Shown: in pieces, positions 17,751 to 26,776 of the stretch
Layout: the number at the start of each line of letters is the position of its first letter
Position numbering within the stretch: the first letter of the stretch is position 1
Assembly (NCBI GenBank): GCA_016930275.1
Contig: JAFGHA010000088.1
Location: 1 to 64,000, forward strand
Direction of reading: 5' to 3'
DNA: 64,000 nucleotides
From: Chitinispirillaceae bacterium
Lineage (GTDB): Bacteria > Fibrobacterota > Chitinivibrionia > Chitinivibrionales > Chitinispirillaceae
The notes under the pieces: model-generated
What the model saw: the letters and a program-made list of their open reading frames with translations, nothing else
The model's database searches: none
Told to the model about the DNA's origin: nothing
Made by a program: the position numbers and the translations under genes

Positions 17751-18333
17751 CCTATTTATAGGACGATCACCATTCGAAAAAGGGCGTCTCCGATGGAAAT
17801 GCGTTGTAACAGATTGAAATAAAACAAGATAAAAAAACTTGTTTTCCGTCGTGCCGCCATGTATTTTCTGAAATCAGGTTTACTTTGGTGATTCCCGTTT
17901 CGTCAACCACTGCTCACCCGGTACAATTTTCGCCTCTCATTTCCGCTGTTTAATTTCGCATACAATGGTGCATTTATTGTACTATCTCAAGGCGTGTCGC
18001 GGTAACCACCGCTGTTACAAGCAGTTGTTTCCTTTTTTATCGGCAGTTCGCGACGTAGCTTTATATATATTTCGCTTATCAGTGTCTGTTGAGACTCCCG
18101 GGGGGTGCATGAGCAATGCAGTTGTTGGTTGAATGGTCACTGAAATGTTTTTCGGTAAGTTTTTCTGAACGCTACCCGGTTCAACCATGTGCCGATCTAT
18201 TTCGAATAAGGTACGATGACTGCTCAGGACTGGATGTCGGACGGATCCGGCAGTTACATGATAATCATGGTGAAACGGAGATGGTTGTGGGTAGTTCTTC
18301 ACAACGCCTGATAAGCTTCGGATCAGGTAACAT
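17751..18333. other. Intergenic region upstream of the Mla operon
   Basis: About 580 bases between the divergent Cys/His-module gene and the mla operon. It contains a perfect 8-bp hairpin (AAAACAAG, 9-base A-rich loop, CTTGTTTT, 17821-17845). A smaller repeat TACAAT...ATTGTA lies near 17960-17980. No convincing gene was found; the open frames here lack ribosome sites. It must hold the mla promoter, but I could not place one with confidence. Confidence 0.4.
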
Positions 18334-19422
18334 ATGAACGGACGGGAACAACGTCGCCGATTATCAGAGGGGCAACCTGTCACCGTAAGGATGCCGGTGG
18401 AACTTGACCGACGCTGGGTGGAAAAGGAGGGTGCTGCGTACTTTCGTCCGTCCGCCGAAACGTTGTTCGATTTCTTAAAAACCGAAAAAATCGATTCCGC
18501 CGGGCTTGGATTTATCCGTTCTCTCGACAGCCTCTACAAGCAGGCGGGAAAAAAGCTGGTTATCACCAACATTACACAGGATCATCTGACTGCGCTTACC
18601 GCATGGTCTGTTCCGGATCCGTCTGCAGGAAAAAAAGAGAAAAAAAATCTCTTTATCGGGACGGCGGATACGTTCCTGGCACTCTACAGACAGTCGGTAG
18701 AGGCGCTTTCCGTACTGGTTGAGATGCTCTTTTGGGGTACGATCGGTGTCCTGAAGAAACAGGATTTCAAACGTGGTGCGCTCGGTGAGCAGATGTACCA
18801 GCTCGGATTCAAAGCAGTCGGTATCGTGGGACTACTGTCGTTTCTGATCGGTATCGTTCTGGCCTTGCAGACGGCGATGCAATTGCGCACCTATGGTGCA
18901 GGTATTTTTCTTGCACCACTAATCGGGATAACCATGGTACGGGAGATGGGGCCGCTGCTTACGGCGATTATTCTTGCAGGCCGAACCGGCAGTGCGACAA
19001 CAGCGGAGATCGCCACCATGGGGGTGAGTGAAGAGATCGATGCACTGAAAACAATGGGCATCAACCCCGTCCAGTTTGTGGTGGTCCCCAAATTCTGGGC
19101 GATTACCCTTACCATGCCGCTGCTTTCGATTATCGCGACAGCGGCCGGCATTTTCGGCGGGTATTGTGTTGCGATCGTGTATCTGGACCTGGCACCGAGC
19201 CTGTTTTTCTCGGAACTCAGCAAGCATATCGGCTTTGACGATTTCTGGGCCGGTTTCGTGAAATCGGTGGTATTTTCTTGGCTGATTGTCTGGATCGGTT
19301 CATTTTACGGCTTGCGCGTGCACGGTGGCGCGGAAGCGGTCGGAAAAGAGACGACGGAAAGTGTCGTTACGGGCATATTCATTATTATAATAGCTGATGC
19401 CATTTTCTCATTTTTATTGTAA
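18334..19422 (+). CDS. mlaE: MlaE-type lipid ABC permease with fused N-terminal STAS-like domain
   Basis: A 362-residue inner-membrane permease of the MCE (Mla) phospholipid transporter. Residues 1-105 look like a STAS/MlaB-type domain (KIDSAGLGFIRSLDSLYKQAG, the 'D.aGl..L..l.......g..l.l.n' pattern). Residues about 110-362 are MlaE/YrbE: GTIGVLKKQDFKRGALGEQM, LQTAMQLRTYGAGIFLAPLI, REMGPLLTAIILAGRTGSA (the family's most conserved block), then 'TMGVSEEIDALKTMGINP' and final membrane helices. In E. coli the STAS protein MlaB is a separate gene, but here it is joined to the permease. First gene of a five-gene operon with very short junctions. Confidence 0.92.
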   Translation: MNGREQRRRLSEGQPVTVRMPVELDRRWVEKEGAAYFRPSAETLFDFLKTEKIDSAGLGFIRSLDSLYKQAGKKLVITNITQDHLTALTAWSVPDPSAGKKEKKNLFIGTADTFLALYRQSVEALSVLVEMLFWGTIGVLKKQDFKRGALGEQMYQLGFKAVGIVGLLSFLIGIVLALQTAMQLRTYGAGIFLAPLIGITMVREMGPLLTAIILAGRTGSATTAEIATMGVSEEIDALKTMGINPVQFVVVPKFWAITLTMPLLSIIATAAGIFGGYCVAIVYLDLAPSLFFSELSKHIGFDDFWAGFVKSVVFSWLIVWIGSFYGLRVHGGAEAVGKETTESVVTGIFIIIIADAIFSFLL

Positions 19423-19433
19423 GGTTAGTATCT

Positions 19434-20237
19434 ATGTCGATTGGCGTGGAGCCGGTTATCACCATTGATCATCTGGTGGCGAAATACGGTGACAGAACCA
19501 TTCTTAATGATATCTCCACCACCTTTTCCTCATCGGAAATCAAGGTGATTCTCGGAACATCGGGATGCGGTAAAAGTACGCTGTTGAAATCGATTGTCGG
19601 GCTTCTGAAACCGTTTTCCGGAACGGTTCGTATATTCGGTACCGAAATTCTCGATCAGGATGATCCGACAACGGTTGATGTGCTGAAAAAGACCGGGGTG
19701 CTGTTTCAGAACGGTGCCCTGCTCGGTTCGATAACCGTCGGGGAGAATGTGGCGTTGCCGCTCCAGATGCATACGGATCTCTCCGATCAGGTGATCAGGG
19801 AGATCGTCAGGATGAAACTCAGCCAGGTTGATCTGCCGCATGCGATCGATCTTTACCCGAGTGAACTCTCGGGTGGAATGCGTAAACGGGCAGCGCTGGC
19901 ACGTGCACTGGCGCTCGATCCGCCGCTTCTGTTCTGCGATGAACCCTCGGCGGGGCTCGATCCGGTTACCAGTGCGGGACTTGATGAACTGCTGCTGCGG
20001 CTGCGTGAGGCGCTGGAGATTTCGGTGATCGTGGTGACGCATGAGCTGCTTTCGATCGATCGGATCGCCGATAGGCTGTTGTTTTTACATAAGGGAAAGC
20101 TGCTGTTTGATGGCCTCTATAGGGAAGCCCGTGCATTGCGGGAGGGGCCGATATTCGATTTTTTTGAACGGACCGATGTTCATAATGCCGGAAGCGATGC
20201 TTTCGGATGCAAACTGAATGTGGAGAACGTACGATGA
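19434..20237 (+). CDS. mlaF: MlaF-type ABC ATPase
   Basis: A 267-residue ATPase subunit that drives the MCE lipid transporter. Walker A is GTSGCGKST (near residues 42-50), the Q-loop lies in VLFQNGALLGSITV (the MlaF-specific 'mlFQ.gALf.slsv'), the signature is LSGGMRKRAALARAL, Walker B is LLFCDEPSAGLDP, and the H-loop is VVTHEL. Its TGA overlaps the ATG of the mlaD gene (ATGA at 20234-20237), showing translational coupling. Confidence 0.95.
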   Translation: MSIGVEPVITIDHLVAKYGDRTILNDISTTFSSSEIKVILGTSGCGKSTLLKSIVGLLKPFSGTVRIFGTEILDQDDPTTVDVLKKTGVLFQNGALLGSITVGENVALPLQMHTDLSDQVIREIVRMKLSQVDLPHAIDLYPSELSGGMRKRAALARALALDPPLLFCDEPSAGLDPVTSAGLDELLLRLREALEISVIVVTHELLSIDRIADRLLFLHKGKLLFDGLYREARALREGPIFDFFERTDVHNAGSDAFGCKLNVENVR

Positions 20238-21148
20238 GTATTTCCCGTGCCCAGCGAGTGCGACTGGGGGTGTTTTTGGTAGTGGGAGTGCTGCTTCTTC
20301 TGCTGTTCGCCGCAATCCCGCTGGGGTTCCGGTTGAAAAACACCACGAATAGCTTTATCGCTTTTTTTGAAGGAGAGTCGCTCAGCGGACTTGAACAGGG
20401 TGCGACCGTCAAATTCAGCGGTGTTCCCATCGGCAAGGTTGATCATATCAGTTATCTGCCCGATGATCTTTCCAGGGTACGGGTGGAAATGAAAATTCAG
20501 AGCGATTTTCCCATGAAGACCGATATGGTGGCGACCACCGGTGCCATGGGGATTACCGGACTCAAGTATATCGAGATTACCGGCGGTACCAACGAAGCGC
20601 CGACACTTAAGCCGGGAGCCGAGATTACCACGAAGGTTTCTGCATTTTCGTCCATAACCGGCAAGGCCGAGGCGATTGTCGCAAAAGTTGAATTGCTGCT
20701 CAACCACCTTAACGAAATCAGCAACCCCGACAGTCTTCGGGGAGTAAAGCAGATTCTTGACAATGTCGCCACAATTACCGAAGATGTCCAGGGACTGGTC
20801 GGGGATGTACGTCCGGAAATATCCCGTATTACCGGTACTGCAACGGATTTCATGGTGCGGCTCGATTCGGTAACGCAGGATATAAAGAGCGTTACCGGAA
20901 GAATCAACGAGAGCATTCAGGGAGACCGGATCGGTAATACGCTGGCACAGATCGACAGCGCCGCGATTTCGCTGCGCAGTGTTGCGGAGAATGTGGCGCT
21001 TCTGGTGCGGCAGAGCAGGGAGGATTTCACCATGACCATGCAAAATGTGCGGCAGGCGAGTGAAAACGCCGATCAGCTCACGAAACTGCTGGTCGAGAAT
21101 CCGTCGCTGCTGTTGCGGAGTGAAAATCAGAAAGAGAGGGACTTTTAA
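20234..21148 (+). CDS. mlaD: MlaD-type MCE substrate-binding protein
   Basis: A 304-residue protein starting at ATG 20234 (ATGA overlap with mlaF) rather than at the upstream in-frame ATG 20207. One N-terminal membrane helix (residues about 12-32) anchors it. The MCE domain follows at residues about 38-120, with GLEQGATVKFSGVPIGKVDHI and 'GAMGITGLKYIEITGG', matching the family pattern 'GL..ga.V...Gv.vG.V..i' and 'ts.glLG..yiel..G'. Residues 130-300 are a long helical region with coiled-coil features, typical of larger MCE proteins that form tunnels for lipids across the periplasm. It is coupled to the lipoprotein gene by a 1-base overlap (TAATG). Confidence 0.93.
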   Translation: MSISRAQRVRLGVFLVVGVLLLLLFAAIPLGFRLKNTTNSFIAFFEGESLSGLEQGATVKFSGVPIGKVDHISYLPDDLSRVRVEMKIQSDFPMKTDMVATTGAMGITGLKYIEITGGTNEAPTLKPGAEITTKVSAFSSITGKAEAIVAKVELLLNHLNEISNPDSLRGVKQILDNVATITEDVQGLVGDVRPEISRITGTATDFMVRLDSVTQDIKSVTGRINESIQGDRIGNTLAQIDSAAISLRSVAENVALLVRQSREDFTMTMQNVRQASENADQLTKLLVENPSLLLRSENQKERDF

Positions 21149-21861
21149 TGAGGGCCCGGCAAAAATGGCTGGTATTAACGACTACAGGACTGTTGCTGCC
21201 GCTGCTGTTCGGTTGTGTCCGGATGCCGGTCAAACAGTTTTATGTGCTTAACTATGTTCCGTCGGCGTCCCGGGACCGGCTCAATCCCGGAGCGTATCCG
21301 TGTGTTTTCAGGCTCAGGGAGTTCGGTGTGGAGGAGGCGTACACGAAGCCGCAGATCGTTTACCGGCAGAGTCCGTTTCAGTTGCGCTACTATGTGTATC
21401 GCGTTTGGGCGGTAAAGCCAGAACGGATGATCACCGATCTGTTTCATAAACATCTTCTTACCGCGAATCTGGTGAGCAATGTGGTGCGTCGCTTTGACGA
21501 AGGGCACAAACCCGATTACGAGATCAACGGGATGATCGAGGCTATCGAGGAGTACGACAGCGATGAACTCTGGTTCGCCCATCTGGCTATTCGTATTAAC
21601 CTTACCCGAATCAGGGACGGTCGCCTGATGTATTCACGCCGGTTCGACCAGCGGAAACGGGTGTTTACGCATGAGCCGGAGTATGTGGTACGGGAGATGT
21701 CGGCGCTTATGGAATATATTCTTTCACAGGTGATTCATGATTTCGACGCGGTGCTTTCGTCGGAATTCGGTGTTCCGGAAGCCAAGGAGCAGCAGAATGC
21801 CGGGGAAACGATCATTCCGACCACGGTACTCGATTCGACCGTTATCATTGAGGAGAAGTAA
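21148..21861 (+). CDS. ABC-type transport auxiliary lipoprotein (PqiC/ABC_trans_aux-like)
   Basis: A 237-residue lipoprotein. The N-terminus is a type II signal peptide with a lipobox (LLFG-C at Cys23), then MPVKQFYVLNYVPS, matching the 'p...fY.L' opening of the PqiC/ABC_trans_aux family. An 'IVYRQSPFQLRYYVYRVWAVKPERMITDLF' segment corresponds to the family's 'iv.r.s..el.y....rWae.p..ml...l', and VLSSEF lies near the end. These lipoproteins accompany MCE transporters, usually anchored in the outer membrane, and help dock the MCE tunnel. One-base overlaps join it to mlaD before and to the barrel gene after. Confidence 0.85.
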   Translation: MRARQKWLVLTTTGLLLPLLFGCVRMPVKQFYVLNYVPSASRDRLNPGAYPCVFRLREFGVEEAYTKPQIVYRQSPFQLRYYVYRVWAVKPERMITDLFHKHLLTANLVSNVVRRFDEGHKPDYEINGMIEAIEEYDSDELWFAHLAIRINLTRIRDGRLMYSRRFDQRKRVFTHEPEYVVREMSALMEYILSQVIHDFDAVLSSEFGVPEAKEQQNAGETIIPTTVLDSTVIIEEK

Positions 21862-23603
21862 TGATTTCGGTACGGAAAACTTTTTTACCGTGTGCGGTGC
21901 TGCTGGCACTGAGCGGTTTGACCGGTCGGGTTCTGGCGAAACTGCCTCCTGATCTGCCGGGAGAAGAAGTTTCGAAAGAGATGTTTCGCCGGGCGATTCC
22001 GCGAGACACCATCGGGGCGCAGCGGGTGGGTCCGCAAAAGAAGGATTCGCTGACCTGGTACGACCGTGCCGCCCGGACATGGGAGGCTCCCCCGCTTACC
22101 GAACAAATGTCGGTGGAACGCGGAAGTGTTCCGATGGGAATGGGAGGCATATTCGTTCCGAGGTTTACCGAGGCGAACGACGAGCCGGATGTCGAAATCC
22201 TCTCCGCCGACGGAGAATCGGTCAAAAGCGGGGAGCCGGGACAGACCTTCAGCGTTGAGCCGGGAAATTATTTCGTAATGATCGGCAGTGGTTCCCACCG
22301 CCAGCGTCTGGTAAGAAAGGTTGAGGTTACCGAGTCGAAGACGACACCGGTAATGCCGGACTGGTCGGGGTTGACTATCGAAACGGTCGACTCGACTACC
22401 ATCGCGTTTCGTGGAGAGTACGAACTGCTGCGGATCGATGAATTCGAACCGCACGGCCGCGGGTTCGGAGCCGACCCTGAACTCGGCGAAAAATCGAAAA
22501 CCTGGGTACTGAAACCGGGAACCTATAAAATTCTCGGTCGTGGAGAAGGGTACAATAATCTTCGTAATTTCATCACCGTTCGTCTGTTGCCCGGTGAACT
22601 GGTCAATGTGCTGCTGGTGCAGCGGCCGAGCGATATGGCGATCATCAGCGGCGGTACGGTGGATGTACGCCCCGGGACGCGTATCGCTTCCCACTGGAAG
22701 TACGGTATCAATATCGGCGGCAATCTGCAATTTACCGGTGAAATCGATCGCCGGGTGGAGCAGCAGAAAATCAATTCGGTGCTTAGTTTACGTACGGGAC
22801 TCTGGCTGCGGTTCAATCTCCAGCCGTTCGAGTGGGAATCGAATCTGCTTCTCGATGAAGGACTGAATCTCTCTGAGACCAATTTTGAGGATGTCGTCGC
22901 CGCGCCGGACGATTTCAGGGTAATTTCGCTCTTTGTCTGGCGAATATTCAGCTGGGCGGGACCATATGGACGATCCGAGCTGCGAACCGATCTCCTGCCC
23001 AGCAAAATCAGGCGCGAAGAGACAAAGCAGAATTTCTGTATTTTAGACAAGGACTCCACCATCGCCCGGTTTGATACGGCGACCTCCTTTCGTGAACGGC
23101 CCTCATTCGGAGAGTTGAGCCTGGATATTGATGCCGGAGCCAATATCGATGTTATTAATTTCCGGTTTCTTGAAATTAAACTTCGCGGTGGATTAGGTTT
23201 TTCGTACAACCATTTCCGTGATCGTTTTGACAAAGTATCCGCATCTGCCGTTGCTGGTGATTCCGCAACGATAGCGCAGATCGGCAACAGTCTGATAATG
23301 ATGCCATTCGACGCCAAAAGCACGAAAGAATTCGGACCGCAGGGAAGTGCCACGGGAAATCTCCGGATCGGCAGGGTTGCTACTGCAAGTGGTGAGCTGC
23401 GTGTTTTTGCACCGATTGTTCCGGAGATGCGTCTGACACGGCCTGATTTTGATCTTACCGTAACCCTGAGCTGGCGACTGGCAAGGGCGCTCACACTTGA
23501 TTACGACTACACTTACGAGCTGGAGCAACCTGAAGATGAGGCCACACGGAAAAATGTGAGCACGCACAAGATCTACCTGCGTTTCTCGTACGCCAGCAGG
23601 TAA
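21861..23603 (+). CDS. Mla-operon outer-membrane beta-barrel protein (uncharacterised)
   Basis: A 580-residue exported protein with a signal peptide (MISVRKTFLPCAVLLALSGL...). Residues about 110-260 look like two small beta-domains that read like PEGA/transthyretin-type modules (SVEPGNYFVMIGSGSHRQR and VLKPGTYKILGRGEGYNN). Residues about 285-580 have alternating strands and end in TLDYDYTYELEQ...KIYLRFSYASR, typical of an outer-membrane barrel. The 1-base overlap with the lipoprotein gene places it in the mla operon, and I do not see an MlaA gene in the window. It may be the outer-membrane end of this lipid-transport system; this is inference from operon position, not homology. Confidence 0.65.
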   Translation: MISVRKTFLPCAVLLALSGLTGRVLAKLPPDLPGEEVSKEMFRRAIPRDTIGAQRVGPQKKDSLTWYDRAARTWEAPPLTEQMSVERGSVPMGMGGIFVPRFTEANDEPDVEILSADGESVKSGEPGQTFSVEPGNYFVMIGSGSHRQRLVRKVEVTESKTTPVMPDWSGLTIETVDSTTIAFRGEYELLRIDEFEPHGRGFGADPELGEKSKTWVLKPGTYKILGRGEGYNNLRNFITVRLLPGELVNVLLVQRPSDMAIISGGTVDVRPGTRIASHWKYGINIGGNLQFTGEIDRRVEQQKINSVLSLRTGLWLRFNLQPFEWESNLLLDEGLNLSETNFEDVVAAPDDFRVISLFVWRIFSWAGPYGRSELRTDLLPSKIRREETKQNFCILDKDSTIARFDTATSFRERPSFGELSLDIDAGANIDVINFRFLEIKLRGGLGFSYNHFRDRFDKVSASAVAGDSATIAQIGNSLIMMPFDAKSTKEFGPQGSATGNLRIGRVATASGELRVFAPIVPEMRLTRPDFDLTVTLSWRLARALTLDYDYTYELEQPEDEATRKNVSTHKIYLRFSYASR

Positions 23604-23696
23604 CCCTCGGTTCCGGAGAGTATTTTTTCTGCGTATCGGGCGGTGAGCGTTCTCCCGGTTTTTGGCTGAAAATTCATACTGAAAGGACCTTATTCA

Positions 23697-24674
23697 ATGG
23701 CTGTGCTTAAAAAACTGCTGGTAACCGGACATCTTGGTTTCATCGCGTCTGCATTCTGCAACCGGTATCGTGACCGGTACGATATCACCGGTGTCGATTT
23801 CGCCGGTTGGGGATCAATGGAGGAGAATTGCCCGGAAGGTGTGGTTGATATCAGGGCGGATATCGCCGACGAGGAGCGGATGCACGCGGTTATGGATGAT
23901 GTACAGCCGGATGCGATAGTCAATTTTGCCGCCGAGAGTCACGTGGACCGTTCAAACGAAGACGATTCCTCGTTCTGGCGATCCAATGTAATGGGTGCCC
24001 GGGTCCTTGCTCTCGAAGCGATGCGCAGAAACATCCGTATGGTGCATGTGTCAACCGATGAGGTATATGGCGACGCGCTCGACAACAGCGAGCCGTGGAT
24101 CGAAACCTCACCCATCAGCGCGAAAAATCCCTATTCCGTTACGAAAGCTGCAGCCGAGATGCTGTTGGGCGTGTATGCGACCAGCGAACGACACGGTCTT
24201 GATGTGGTGATCACCCGTGGCGCCAATACGATCGGTCCCCGTCAGTTTCCCGAAAAGGCAGTTCCGAAAGCGGTCTGGTGTTTTACTCATGATATCGAGT
24301 TTCCGCTCTACCGGACACCGGCGCGGCGGATGTGGCTCCATGTTGACGATCATGCCGCGGGAATCGAGGCGGCGCTGCGTCTCGGTATAAAAGGCGAAGT
24401 GTACAACATCGCCCCTTCCTTTGCAAATGAACAGATGACGGCCGGGGTTATCGGTATGGTTCGCGACATCATCGGAAAAGGCAGGGTAAAAGAGGTGCCG
24501 GACCGTGCAAATTATGATCTGCGTTACTGGATGGATCCGGCGAAGGCGAAGCGGGAGCTTGGCTGGGAGGCGCAGTATGACCTTGCTGCCACGGTACAGG
24601 ATACCGTCCGCTGGTATCTGGAAAATCCCGAATGGCTCGAGGCGGCGAACCGGGTACTGGAGGGAAACAGGTAA
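23697..24674 (+). CDS. NAD-dependent sugar-nucleotide epimerase/dehydratase (dTDP-glucose 4,6-dehydratase-like)
   Basis: A 325-residue extended short-chain dehydrogenase. The NAD loop is TGHLGFIAS (residues 10-18), where Ala replaces the third Gly of the usual GxxGxxG. NFAAESHVDRS near residues 77-87 and VSTDEVYGD near residues 118-126 are the RmlB hallmarks, and the catalytic pair is in NPYSVTKAA (Tyr-x3-Lys). TRGANTIGPRQFPEKAVP and RRMWLHVDDHAAGIEAAL match the substrate end of RmlB-like enzymes. It probably makes a 4-keto-6-deoxy sugar nucleotide for surface glycans. AAAGGA lies before ATG. The Gly-to-Ala change is unusual but seen in relatives. Confidence 0.85.
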   Translation: MAVLKKLLVTGHLGFIASAFCNRYRDRYDITGVDFAGWGSMEENCPEGVVDIRADIADEERMHAVMDDVQPDAIVNFAAESHVDRSNEDDSSFWRSNVMGARVLALEAMRRNIRMVHVSTDEVYGDALDNSEPWIETSPISAKNPYSVTKAAAEMLLGVYATSERHGLDVVITRGANTIGPRQFPEKAVPKAVWCFTHDIEFPLYRTPARRMWLHVDDHAAGIEAALRLGIKGEVYNIAPSFANEQMTAGVIGMVRDIIGKGRVKEVPDRANYDLRYWMDPAKAKRELGWEAQYDLAATVQDTVRWYLENPEWLEAANRVLEGNR

Positions 24675-24710
24675 TAGTTCTTTCCGGTTTTTTGATCAGA
24701 GGCTGCAATT

Positions 24711-25151
24711 ATGACTTCATTGTTCTCTGACGCAATTAGAAGTGTTGTCATACTGATGGTGGTATACCTTCTGAGTGCGCCCTGTGCTGTTCATGCCGAA
24801 GAACAGTATTCCCGGAATGAAATAACCGAAAAGATCAGTTCCTACAAACGCCTGCAGACCGGTGGTGGGATTATGCTGATTGGAGGAATTGCCCTTGACG
24901 TTGCAGGAACTATAGCTCTTGTACATGGGGTGCACCAATACAATACTAGCGGAGCCTTTGAGATGCAGCTTGGAGGAGTCGGATGGGTACTGTTGGGAGG
25001 TATCGGAATGCTTTGCGGCGCATTGACTACTACCGGTGGCATTGTCATGATATCGGTGGGTAAAAGAAAAATGGAGGAGTATCAGAGAAAACCCGGGACG
25101 GTTTCTCTGGGAGTGCAGCCCGGGGGCTTGACACTGAATATTCAATTCTGA
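24711..25151 (+). CDS. Small exported or membrane hypothetical protein (two glycine-rich helices)
   Basis: A 146-residue protein with an N-terminal signal-like helix (IRSVVILMVVYLLSAPCAVHAE), a short basic linker (KISSYKRLQTG), a Gly-rich hydrophobic segment (GGIMLIGGIALDVAGTIALVHG), a second one (GGVGWVLLGGIGMLCGALTTTGGIVMI), a Lys-rich turn (VGKRKMEEYQRK) and a short beta tail ending NIQF. The plan matches the C-terminal part of the 16404-17096 protein. Function unknown. It is 36 bases after the dehydratase gene and 52 bases before another envelope protein, likely in the same transcript. Confidence 0.6.
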   Translation: MTSLFSDAIRSVVILMVVYLLSAPCAVHAEEQYSRNEITEKISSYKRLQTGGGIMLIGGIALDVAGTIALVHGVHQYNTSGAFEMQLGGVGWVLLGGIGMLCGALTTTGGIVMISVGKRKMEEYQRKPGTVSLGVQPGGLTLNIQF

Positions 25152-25203
25152 TAAGCCAACCTTTTTATTAAGATTACAATATCAACGAGTATATGGAACC
25201 GTT

Positions 25204-25974
25204 ATGTTTAATCTCATTGTAAAGTATCTATTTTTCATTTCTACCATAGTATCCGTCCCTTTTTCTATGGTTTCTACCCAAAATACCGCTACGACTCAAC
25301 GTATCGAATCGTTTGACAGGAGTAGTGGTTACAGGGGAATCGGATTGGATTTCGGGCTCACCTTGTTTTATCCATCGGAAGTCAATGAGATGATTGACGA
25401 TATTTACAGCGATTTCATACGAGGCTATGAAGAATTTACCGATATATTTGAACCATCCGTATTTTGGGGTATATCCCTTAAAGGCAAAGGCGTATTCTAC
25501 CTGAATCGCCATCTCGCCCTGGAACCCTATGGCCAAGTATTCACAGCAAGTGAAAGCATCGCACATACTCTCTTCCCCGGTTTCGAATATATCTATGTAT
25601 TCTTTTTCAGTGGAGGTATTAACTGCTGGATACGGTTCAAAACGGATAAACTGGTATCGTTTAAAACCGGGGTTGGAGCCTTTGGTGGATACAGTCGGAT
25701 TGAGATGGATGGGGATGTCGGGAGGCTCAGCATGAGTGGTCCGGGATTCGGCGGCAATGTTCTTGGTGGCCTTGATCTTACCTTCAGGAAAGTGGTCGTA
25801 AACTTGGATTTCGCTGTACCAATAGGAGTAATAAGGTATCTGCACCGGAAAGGGGATCTTATTATATATGGTCAGAATGGTTATTCTGCCACACCACCGG
25901 TATATACCAACTATCCTGATCGTCTTCTCCTCTTTGGCTTCGAATTTCGCCCGGGAGTTACATTCAAGTTCTGA
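25204..25974 (+). CDS. Exported hypothetical protein, probable outer-membrane beta-barrel
   Basis: A 256-residue protein with an N-terminal signal sequence (FLFFISTIVSVPFSMVS follows MFNLIVKY). The body shows amphipathic strands such as YRGIGLDFGLTLFYPS, FWGISLKGKGVFYLN, ALEPYGQVFTAS and SFKTGVGAFGGYSRIEM, ending in RLLLFGFEFRPGVTFKF; a terminal Phe preceded by alternating hydrophobics is the classic barrel end. No family is recognised. The ribosome site is weak. It looks like a small opacity-type or 8-stranded barrel. Confidence 0.6.
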   Translation: MFNLIVKYLFFISTIVSVPFSMVSTQNTATTQRIESFDRSSGYRGIGLDFGLTLFYPSEVNEMIDDIYSDFIRGYEEFTDIFEPSVFWGISLKGKGVFYLNRHLALEPYGQVFTASESIAHTLFPGFEYIYVFFFSGGINCWIRFKTDKLVSFKTGVGAFGGYSRIEMDGDVGRLSMSGPGFGGNVLGGLDLTFRKVVVNLDFAVPIGVIRYLHRKGDLIIYGQNGYSATPPVYTNYPDRLLLFGFEFRPGVTFKF

Positions 25975-26009
25975 TCCCGTGCGAAACTGCAGGTTGACCG
26001 GATCTATGA

Positions 26010-26135
26010 GCGGGGGAACTCTGTGCGCATTCAACGCGGGTAACCACCATTGACGCCTGTTGTGAAGGTGGAGAGGTACTGCAACTGGTGGGGCATGAGT
26101 ATGCGGCCAATGCGGTGATGCTGATTAATTGTTAG
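26010..26135 (+). pseudogene. Possible decayed coding fragment
   Basis: An open stretch of 41 codons between in-frame TGA (26007-26009) and TAG (26133-26135) without a good start. The second half reads protein-like (GGEVLQLVGHEYAANAVMLI). Base composition is that of the coding flanks rather than of the AT-rich sequence that follows. It may be the C-terminal relic of a lost gene; no family is recognised. Confidence 0.25.
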
Positions 26136-26197
26136 TACACTGCAAAACTGCACATAATAGCTAGCACAGCGGGCTGCCAGTATGAAAAATCCTGTAC

Positions 26198-26225
26198 AAA
26201 AACACGACACTGATGTCGTGTTTTT
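26198..26225 (+). terminator. Rho-independent terminator
   Basis: A perfect 12-bp stem (AAAAACACGACA with TGTCGTGTTTTT) and 4-base loop CTGA, with five T residues closing the right arm. The left arm's A-run makes it potentially bidirectional. Confidence 0.8.
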
Positions 26226-26431
26226 ATCGTTATGCAATAACTATCTTGTATGGGCAGTTTGAGTTAGCTGGTATAGTCAATTCTATCCACAGTATTTCAT
26301 GTCTTACGGTCTGGCTGGTGTTTTTGTCCTGTCAATATTGCAGACAATGTAGTACACCTCTATTTTAATCTCTCGTCAATTTGGCCCTTTGTGCCTTTTA
26401 AATACACTGCCCACTTTTAAAGGAAATATCG

Positions 26432-26776
26432 ATGGTTCATCTTTCCTACTCTTTTCGTTATACAACGTTTCTTACGGTGCTGCTTTTTTCGTTTTCTGCA
26501 TTTTCCATTTCCAAAATCGATCTTATCAAACAGGTCGAGCTGCATTCCAACCCTGTCAAAGTCGGTTTTTCCGCCCGTTTTTCCTCAAAAACATCAGTCG
26601 GAAATAAAACCATGTGCGATTCCGGCACGTTTTATTTTTCTCCCCCCAACATGAGCAGAATTGAATTCCTCGTTTCCAAAATCATGGCGAATTCCTGCGG
26701 TGATACAACCTGGACAAAAGCGGCCAATGGCGATGTTACCCGTTCCATTTCCTCCGGATCCGGTTTACCGGTTTGA
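26432..26776 (+). pseudogene. LolA-like exported protein, N-terminal part only
   Basis: A 114-codon frame with good ribosome site (AAAGGA, 8 bases before ATG) and signal peptide (FLTVLLFSFSAFSISK). Residues 20-110 resemble the start of a LolA-type lipoprotein-carrier fold: IDLIKQVELHSNPVKVGF, then SGTFYFSPPNMSRIEFL, GDTTWTKAANGDVTRS, as in 'sGt.y.k.P...R.e......dG.t.w......g.v...'. It stops at 26774-26776, about half the usual length. The overlapping +1 frame then opens the 5-kb gene that follows, whose own N-terminus is missing. A frameshift or a deletion fusing two genes explains this better than an intact short gene. Confidence 0.55.

Noticed and set aside
18015-18383. Frames on both strands just before mlaE
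   Set aside because: They cross each other, run into the mlaE start and have no ribosome sites; composition is not protein-like.
19890-19915. TGGCACGTGCACTGG inside mlaF as a sigma-54 site
   Set aside because: The -12 element lacks GC and the site is inside the coding sequence of the ABC signature region.
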